DNA of 19,747 nucleotides from Bacteroidota bacterium (lineage in GTDB: Bacteria > Bacteroidota > Bacteroidia > Chitinophagales > Chitinophagaceae): contig JAEWAC010000380.1 of the NCBI GenBank assembly GCA_023391895.1, positions 1-19,747 of the forward strand, given 5' to 3'. Positions 15,854 to 19,747 of the stretch are shown here, piece after piece (position 1 is the stretch's first letter; each line of letters starts with the position of its first letter). The position numbers were made by a program, and so were the translations under genes. The notes under the pieces are model-generated. The model did not search any database. It was not told the DNA's origin and was given only the letters and a program-made list of their open reading frames with translations.

Positions 15854-15877
15854 ACTTGACTTTTACCAAAAGCAAGT
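15854..15877. repeat. Short hairpin directly after the cold-shock stop codon
   Basis: ACTTG-a-CTTTT pairs with AAAAG-CAAGT around ACC, with a single bulged A. It begins three bases after the stop codon of the cold-shock gene and may protect or terminate the 3' end of its mRNA. Confidence 0.45.
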
Positions 15878-15879
15878 GC

Positions 15880-16338
15880 TTATGGAGTGATCTTTTTCAC
15901 ATTAAAGGCACTAAGCCCCCGGGGGCCGCGTTCCACTTCAAAGGTTACCTTATCACCTTCTTTTATCGGAGCTGATAATTGATTTACATGTATAAACACG
16001 CTCTCCTGCGTTTGCCCATCTTTTATAAATCCAAAACCCTTTGTTTCATTAAAAAAATTCACAACACCTGTCCTTGTAGTTGTCCCCTCTTCCCGCTCTT
16101 CTTGTTTCGGCACGCCAATTTGTATCTCGTCCGGGTTAAAAGCTTTCTTTTTACTGGGATCCGGCGGTGTGGAAGTCAGGTTCCCATCTTCATCAAGGTA
16201 AGCCATCATTTCATCCAGCGATTTGCCTTTTTTGGCATTGGCCTTTCTTTCCTCCATTTTTTCAGCCTTATCCTGGCGCTGCTTTAATCTTTTCTTTTCT
16301 TTTTCTTTTTTACCAAAGGTTGCTTGTGATTTACCCAT
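15880..16338 (-). CDS. Cold-shock-domain RNA-binding protein with charged N-terminal arm
   Basis: This is a probable RNA chaperone of 152 residues. The C-terminal part (about 88-152) is a CspA-type cold-shock domain with RNP1 KGFGFI (100-105) and RNP2 VFIHV (114-118). The first 40 residues are almost all Lys, Glu, Arg and Gln (KKEKEKKRLKQRQDK), predicted helical or disordered, followed by an acidic segment DEMMAYLDEDGN. The ATG at 16338 (MGKSQATFG) matches what I recall of Bacteroidetes proteins with this arm; the frame runs on upstream to 16398 without support. It is monocistronic with a long upstream region, as is common for cold-shock genes. Three hairpins follow its stop codon. Confidence 0.92.
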   Translation of the reverse strand: MGKSQATFGKKEKEKKRLKQRQDKAEKMEERKANAKKGKSLDEMMAYLDEDGNLTSTPPDPSKKKAFNPDEIQIGVPKQEEREEGTTTRTGVVNFFNETKGFGFIKDGQTQESVFIHVNQLSAPIKEGDKVTFEVERGPRGLSAFNVKKITP

Positions 16339-16532
16339 AGTTTTCTTACTTAATTTTTTGTTGAGTGGTAAATGTCCGACTTTATAGCCCGAAAACACAA
16401 TTTTTTGTCACATAATAACAAATGATTAGACTCCTTAAGGGCAACGGTTCATTCAAACCTACTTCCTCTAAAACTGAGCCACAAACCGGATTATCCCTGA
16501 ATTTAGGACTTTTTCCCGGTCATCCCTCTGCT

Positions 16533-16552
16533 CCTTTTTTGATCAAAAAAGG
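16533..16552. promoter_or_regulatory. Perfect 20-bp palindrome upstream of the cold-shock gene
   Basis: CCTTTTTTGATCAAAAAAGG is its own reverse complement, 195 bases upstream of the cold-shock start. A 20-mer palindrome is expected about 0.02 times in a window this size with even base composition. It could be an operator or, with short loops, a termination hairpin. Confidence 0.5.
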
Positions 16553-16743
16553 TCGTTAAAACCCATATCCATCCTGGTTTAACAAAATAATAAACGCAGA
16601 CAGCAAAACAGATTGCTCCGGAGAAGATAAAAGCTTATCTTCACCTTTCTGCCTCTTGTACATAAAAGCAAGCAACAGAATATGCTCTAGGTTTTTAAGC
16701 TTGCCGCCTCGAAACAAATGTTATAAACTTTAATTTTTTTGTT

Positions 16744-16917
16744 ATGAACATTCCTGTTTCAATTCTGTGCCTTAACTCAATGGGCACTCACCATGGACAA
16801 TCGATAGCTGCAATTGGTACAACAAACACAGCAATACGCTACCAACAAACAACAGGGCACTCCTGTTTTTACAGAAATTACAGCAAACTGAGCGGCAAAA
16901 GCCATTTAATATCTTGA
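16744..16917 (+). pseudogene. 57-codon frame with RRM-like start; possible gene remnant
   Basis: The frame begins MNIPVSILCLN, against MNIYVSNLSFN in the RRM gene at 17591. The first 33 bases match at 24 positions, in frame. After that no RRM motifs are recognisable: there is no RNP1 (RGFGFV) and the frame stops at 57 codons. It could be the decayed start of a duplicated RRM gene, or coincidence. I would not treat it as a working gene. Confidence 0.2.
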
Positions 16918-17033
16918 CGAAAAAGGTGCTGCAAAAGGCCACCCACTTAACACAGTTCCAAAACAGCCTCAACAAAGCACATCCGTTTCAAAGCTTAAGC
17001 GCATCTCTTCTTGAAGATTTGCGGCAATGCTTT

Positions 17034-17048
17034 ATATGAGGTTTTGAA
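17034..17048 (+). repeat. Intergenic 15-mer motif, copy 7
   Basis: This reads ATATGAGGTTTTGAA, one mismatch from the reference, 94 bases upstream of the small-protein gene at 17142. Confidence 0.5.
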
Positions 17049-17141
17049 CAAGTTTAAGTAAAAGGCTTCAATGCATTAAATGGTTATGCCCTCCTGCCCT
17101 TACCTGCCTTTAACGGAATAGAAAACCTTAAAACCATTAAA

Positions 17142-17387
17142 ATGAAAATTTCCGATTTCATCATGCTGAGCATAGAAGAAAAGAGCACCATTGTATTACA
17201 CACAGGTATTCTTATAGGAAAAAGAAGAACTGACAACTTCTTTATTTTTTTATTTCAGTTGGACGGATTTTATGCAGAAGTTTTTTGCAACCTAGATGAC
17301 AAGTCAGTACAGGAATACCGGGTTTTTCAGAGCACCAGCCAGTTACAGCCTTACCTGGAGACGGTATCTATAGATGGATTATTTTAA
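17142..17387 (+). CDS. Small protein of unknown function (81 aa)
   Basis: I do not recognise a named family, but the protein looks real. It has a compact, well-composed sequence with alternating strands (STIVLHTGILIGKRR, FFIFLFQLDGFYAEVFCN, EEYRVF-like VQEYRVF) and a clear C-terminal end at SIDGLF. There is no signal peptide or membrane helix; the hydrophobic FFIFLFQL stretch is too short and reads as a beta strand. No ribosome binding site is obvious. It lies 203 bases upstream of the RRM gene on the same strand and could share its transcript, though the gap is large enough for a separate promoter. It may be lineage-restricted. Confidence 0.65.
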   Translation: MKISDFIMLSIEEKSTIVLHTGILIGKRRTDNFFIFLFQLDGFYAEVFCNLDDKSVQEYRVFQSTSQLQPYLETVSIDGLF

Positions 17388-17590
17388 AACCCCAATCCCT
17401 GTATACAGCGCTATTAACAAACCATATACTATATTTATTTTGTGGCGTTGTGAATAAGGCTATCTTTAACTTGTTAATTTGAGCTTCGCATTAGTAATCG
17501 CATAATCATTCTGCTTAGCAACCGGATTTTTTGTTAGTCTCTTACTTGTTGCCTTTCTCAGATCATTTAAAAATTTAACAAACATCAGGT

Positions 17591-17881
17591 ATGAACATTT
17601 ATGTTTCCAATTTAAGCTTCAACGTACAGGATGAAGACTTAAAAGAGTTTTTTGCTTCTTATGGCGAAGTAACTTCTGCCAAGGTAATCAACGACAAATT
17701 CACTGGTCAGTCTCGCGGATTTGGTTTTGTAGAAATGCCGGATGACGCAGCTGCTAAAAAAGCAATTGCAGAATTAGACCAGTCTACTGTAGATGGCAGA
17801 ACCATTAAAGTAATGGAAGCCAAGCCAAGAGAAGAGCGTCCGGCCCGCAACAACGGAGGAAGCTACAAAACAAGGTATTAA
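17591..17881 (+). CDS. Single-RRM RNA-binding protein
   Basis: This is a 96-residue RNA-binding protein made of one RRM, like the small glycine-rich or cold-induced RNA-binding proteins of cyanobacteria and Bacteroidetes. RNP2 is IYVSNL (3-8) and RNP1 is RGFGFVEM (42-49); the RNA-stacking aromatics Tyr4, Phe44 and Phe46 are present. A short basic tail (PREERPARNNGGSYKTRY) should add RNA affinity. The start MNIYVSNLSF is the standard one for the family. A 200-base leader upstream and a strong terminator at 17906-17931 make it a single-gene unit. Related genes are often cold-induced; the sequence does not show this directly. Confidence 0.95.
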   Translation: MNIYVSNLSFNVQDEDLKEFFASYGEVTSAKVINDKFTGQSRGFGFVEMPDDAAAKKAIAELDQSTVDGRTIKVMEAKPREERPARNNGGSYKTRY

Positions 17882-17905
17882 TCATATTGCATTTTTCTAA
17901 GTGAT

Positions 17906-17931
17906 AAGCCCTGCGAAATGCGGGGCTTTTT
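17906..17931 (+). terminator. Intrinsic terminator of the RRM gene
   Basis: AAGCCCTGC (17906-17914) pairs with GCGGGGCTT (17920-17928), one G-T wobble, loop GAAAT, followed by T residues to 17931. It lies 25 bases after the stop codon. Confidence 0.92.
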
Positions 17932-17940
17932 AATTGCTGT

Positions 17941-17991
17941 AATCATAAGAAAGTTGAAAATTGTCATTATTGAATCCGGCTGACGGACGTA
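17941..17991 (+). repeat. About 50-base interspersed repeat, copy 2
   Basis: This matches 15672-15720 in the same orientation (41 of 46 aligned bases plus a short indel). It begins ten bases past the RRM terminator tail. Confidence 0.7.
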
Positions 17992-18199
17992 GCAGCGGAT
18001 GGCTTTTGTCTTCTTACGCTTTTGTTTTTCCAGGAGCCAATAAACAAGAGCGGCACAACAGCAGTGTAACTTTTGTACGGTATGCCCGCTGGCCTGGCAC
18101 TTTCCAAAGAACAGATATTTTTAATGGATTTGTGAGGCGCCTCAGTTTTCCACCGCCTTTTGTAGTTGTCGGGGATCTCTACCTAGCTCAACTCTGAGA

Positions 18200-18634
18200 T
18201 CACCATTCTGGCAGATCATGCAACTCTTTTAAAACCCCATGCTCCTTTTTCCAACCGATGGTACCAGCCCCATTGGTGATAATAATATATGTTACCGGCA
18301 CGCTGATGTTATAACGCAGGGCCTGCTGCAGTACCGCTTCGCTCAGGGCCACCTGCGGCGCTTTGCATTCAATCAGCATCCAGGGCTGATGGCTTTTGTC
18401 GTACACCAACACGTCGAACCGTTTTTTCAGGCCGTGCAGCTGAATTTCTTTTTCCAGCGCGATCATGGTGGCGGGGTAGTGTCGTACGGCCACCAGGTAT
18501 TGCACAAAGTTCTGCCTTACCCATTCTTCTTCGGTCAGCAGCAGCCACATTTTGCGAATGGCATCAAAAATGTAAGGTTTGTCCTGTTCTTTTTTTATTC
18601 TGAAGGTCGGCTCCGGATACTTTATTGGTATCAT
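18200..18634 (-). CDS. Stand-alone HsdR N-terminal-like protein (HSDR_N_2)
   Basis: This 144-residue protein matches the N-terminal nuclease-like domain of type I restriction HsdR subunits, without motor domains. The PD-(D/E)XK core is visible: Glu61 (IALEKEIQ), Asp74 (KKRFDVLVYD), Glu89 and Lys91 (PWMLIECKAP), then QQALRYN. All core residues are kept, so it may cut or bind DNA, but no modification or specificity subunit is nearby, so it is not a restriction system here. Single proteins of this type are common in Bacteroidetes and their role is unknown. ATG 18634 (MIPIKYPEPTFRIK) is preferred; the frame runs to 18700 but would cross the divergent gene start. Confidence 0.88.
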   Translation of the reverse strand: MIPIKYPEPTFRIKKEQDKPYIFDAIRKMWLLLTEEEWVRQNFVQYLVAVRHYPATMIALEKEIQLHGLKKRFDVLVYDKSHQPWMLIECKAPQVALSEAVLQQALRYNISVPVTYIIITNGAGTIGWKKEHGVLKELHDLPEW

Positions 18635-18639
18635 GGCGG

Positions 18640-18647
18640 CAAACGTA
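18640..18647 (-). promoter_or_regulatory. Candidate -7 element of the HsdR-N gene
   Basis: TACGTTTG on the minus strand is an exact TAnnTTTG match, ending only five bases before the ATG at 18634. Transcription would then start at or very near the start codon, giving a leaderless or near-leaderless mRNA. The -33 element is not clear. Confidence 0.4.
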
Positions 18648-18690
18648 TAACATTTCAATTGGGTAAACCGTAAATTCGTAAAAGATAAAT

Positions 18691-19461
18691 ATGAAGACAA
18701 AAGAAGAAATTGTAGGCAACTGGCTGCCCCGCTACACCGGCGAAAAACTGGAAAACTTTGGCAAATACATTTTGCTCACCAACTTCAGCAATTATGTACG
18801 CCTGTTTTCGGAATGGACCGGCGCTACCATAACCGGTGTAGACAAACCTATGCAATGCGCCACCTGGGACGGTATCACTATCATCAACTTTGGCATGGGC
18901 TCGCCTACCGCGGCTACCGTCATGGACCTGCTGACGGCCATAGAACCCGAAGCGGTGTTATTTTTGGGCAAGTGCGGCGGCTTGAAAAAACGCAACAAAC
19001 TAGGCGACCTGATTTTGCCCATTGCCGCCATCCGCGGCGAGGGTACCTCCGATGATTATTTTCCCAAAGAAGTACCCGCCATGCCGGCCTTTGCGCTTCA
19101 AAAAGCCATCTCCACCACCATACGCGATTATGGAGTAGACTACTGGACCGGAACCGTGTACACCACCAACCGCCGGGTGTGGGAGCATGATGAGGAATTT
19201 AAGCAATACCTGCAGCGCATTAGGGCTTATGCCATTGACATGGAAACCGCCACCATTTTTACCGTAGGCTTTTACAACAAAATTCCGACCGGCGCCTTGC
19301 TGCTGGTGAGCGACCAGCCCATGACACCCGAAGGCGTGAAAACAGAAGAAAGCGACCGAAAAATTACCGAGCAATATGTAGAGCGGCATTTGAAGATTGG
19401 CATTGATTCTTTAAAACAGCTGATCAATAATGGATTAACCGTACGACATTTGCGTTTTTAA
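18691..19461 (+). CDS. amn: AMP nucleosidase (Bacteroidetes type)
   Basis: This enzyme hydrolyses AMP to adenine and ribose 5-phosphate, linking adenylate levels to purine salvage in the cytoplasm. The 256 residues are the short form, made of the PNP/UDP-phosphorylase catalytic domain only; E. coli Amn is nearly twice as long with an added N-terminal domain. Motifs are INFGMGSPTAATVMDLL (65-81), FLGKCGGL (91-98), AIDMETATIF with the DME (183-185) and VSDQP (206-210). The start MKTKEEIVGNWLPRYTG is the standard one for the family. It is divergent from the HsdR-N gene with a 56-base shared upstream region, and is followed after 15 bases by a small secreted protein that may be co-transcribed. 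Confidence 0.95.
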   Translation: MKTKEEIVGNWLPRYTGEKLENFGKYILLTNFSNYVRLFSEWTGATITGVDKPMQCATWDGITIINFGMGSPTAATVMDLLTAIEPEAVLFLGKCGGLKKRNKLGDLILPIAAIRGEGTSDDYFPKEVPAMPAFALQKAISTTIRDYGVDYWTGTVYTTNRRVWEHDEEFKQYLQRIRAYAIDMETATIFTVGFYNKIPTGALLLVSDQPMTPEGVKTEESDRKITEQYVERHLKIGIDSLKQLINNGLTVRHLRF

Positions 19462-19476
19462 ACTATTCCTTGACTG

Positions 19477-19747
19477 ATGAAATTGTTGACACCCTTACTG
19501 CTGGCAGCTACTACCCTGCTCACCGCCGCTACCTGCAACAGAACCACCTCTAAAACTACCTCCTGCTTTAAAGGTCGCCTGGAAATAAAAGGCATGTGCA
19601 TGAACTATGTCATCAAAGTGCTGGAAGGCGACACCAAGGCATTGAACATGGAAAGCAGTTGGACCGATGAAAGCGACGGCAAAGTGTACCAGAATGTTTT
19701 TGCACTGAGCAATAAATGCAATTTTCCGGAACTGAAAGAAGGCGATG
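19477..19747 (+). CDS. Secreted or lipoprotein of unknown function, partial
   Basis: The frame starts at ATG 19477 and is open to the window edge (90 codons). The N-terminus MKLLTPLLLAATTLLTAATC is a signal peptide. The cysteine at residue 20 could be a lipobox, but Thr before it is unusual, so export without lipidation is also possible. After a Thr/Ser-rich linker the mature part reads CFKGRLEIKGMCMNYVIKVL and has further cysteines (CNFPELKEG), suggesting a small disulphide-containing periplasmic or surface domain. It follows AMP nucleosidase by 15 bases, but nothing links the two in function. I do not recognise the family. Confidence 0.75.
   Translation, partial: MKLLTPLLLAATTLLTAATCNRTTSKTTSCFKGRLEIKGMCMNYVIKVLEGDTKALNMESSWTDESDGKVYQNVFALSNKCNFPELKEGD

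Larger units (their letters stand above)
15377..15879. other. Gene-free, structure-rich stretch
   Basis: No convincing coding frame is seen. It contains the upstream region of the barrel gene, one copy of a roughly 50-base repeat (15672-15720), a 13-bp perfect inverted repeat (15746-15798), and two further hairpins (15807-15850, 15854-15877) just past the end of the cold-shock gene. It could hold a small RNA on either strand. Confidence 0.5.
16339..17141. other. 800-base gene-poor stretch
   Basis: No secure gene is seen. It contains the leader and promoter region of the cold-shock gene, a perfect 20-bp palindrome (16533-16552), an 8-bp hairpin (GAAGATAA/TTATCTTC, 16623-16642), a 57-codon plus-strand frame (16744-16917) whose first codons resemble the RRM gene, and the 15-mer copy at 17034-17048. 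A 67-codon minus frame (16772-16975) is cysteine- and phenylalanine-rich with no family likeness and is probably chance. Confidence 0.5.
17882..18199. other. Gene-free stretch between RRM and HsdR-N genes
   Basis: This holds the RRM terminator (17906-17931), repeat copy 2 (17941-17991) and about 200 further bases. A 78-codon plus-strand frame (17961-18197) is open here but overlaps the repeat and shows no recognisable domain; I regard it as non-coding or part of a larger repeat. A 12-bp palindrome (TGAGGCGCCTCA, 18133-18144) is within chance expectation. Confidence 0.5.

Noticed and set aside
16772..16975. Minus-strand 67-codon frame rich in Cys and Phe
   Set aside because: No start signal or recognisable family; likely chance frame in a non-coding stretch.
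18133..18144. 12-bp palindrome TGAGGCGCCTCA
   Set aside because: About five perfect 12-bp palindromes are expected by chance in this window, and it is not placed at a promoter I can identify.
17961..18197. Plus-strand 78-codon frame beside the HsdR-N gene
   Set aside because: It begins inside the 50-base repeat, downstream of a strong terminator, with no recognised domain. A repeat-encoded peptide cannot be excluded without a database search.
18200..18634. A type I restriction-modification system
   Set aside because: Only the HsdR N-terminal-like domain is present; there is no motor domain, HsdM or HsdS nearby.

Overview
The window looks like chromosome from a Bacteroidota bacterium, most likely Chitinophagaceae. 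The basis is protein character: a Bacteroidetes-type AMP nucleosidase, an outer-membrane barrel of the OMP_b-brl_2 kind, a cold-shock protein with a long Lys/Glu-rich N-terminal arm, a stand-alone HsdR-N protein, mostly weak or absent Shine-Dalgarno sequences, and at least two candidate TAnnTTTG (-7) promoter elements. There are no tRNA, rRNA, CRISPR, transposase or phage genes. It reads as ordinary chromosome with several structured intergenic regions.

Layout. 1-250 (-): start of a short-chain dehydrogenase, cut by the window edge. 555-8231 (-): an efflux locus transcribed TetR, TetR, TetR, TolC, membrane-fusion protein, RND pump, closed by an intrinsic terminator at 548-571. Genes from the second TetR to TolC overlap or touch. 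A nested inverted repeat covers the candidate promoter of the second TetR gene. 8389-12411 (-): a four-gene operon in the order GntP-family permease, RidA, fold-type III PLP enzyme, M19 dipeptidase. The PLP enzyme carries an HxC metal motif, as in zinc D-serine dehydratase. Together with RidA and a permease of the DsdX family this suggests uptake and breakdown of D-serine or a related D-amino acid. 12774-14162 (-): a membrane-anchored S12 (beta-lactamase/NylB-like) serine hydrolase. 14372-14608 (+): a small unknown protein. 14711-15376 (-): an outer-membrane beta-barrel protein with its terminator.

15600-18200 is a gene-poor stretch. It holds two RNA-binding protein genes, a cold-shock-domain protein (-) and a single-RRM protein (+), plus a small unknown protein (+). 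It also holds a run of hairpins, a perfect 20-bp palindrome and two copies of a roughly 50-bp repeat. 18200-18634 (-) is a solo HsdR-N (PD-(D/E)XK-like) protein, divergent from AMP nucleosidase (18691-19461, +), which is followed by a truncated secreted or lipoprotein gene.

The least explained signal is a degenerate 15-mer, ATATGGGGTTTTGAA. It occurs seven times with two or fewer mismatches, always between genes or at a gene junction. No dramatic new system is obvious. The D-amino-acid operon, the 15-mer family and the structured RNA-binding-protein region are the best candidates for follow-up.
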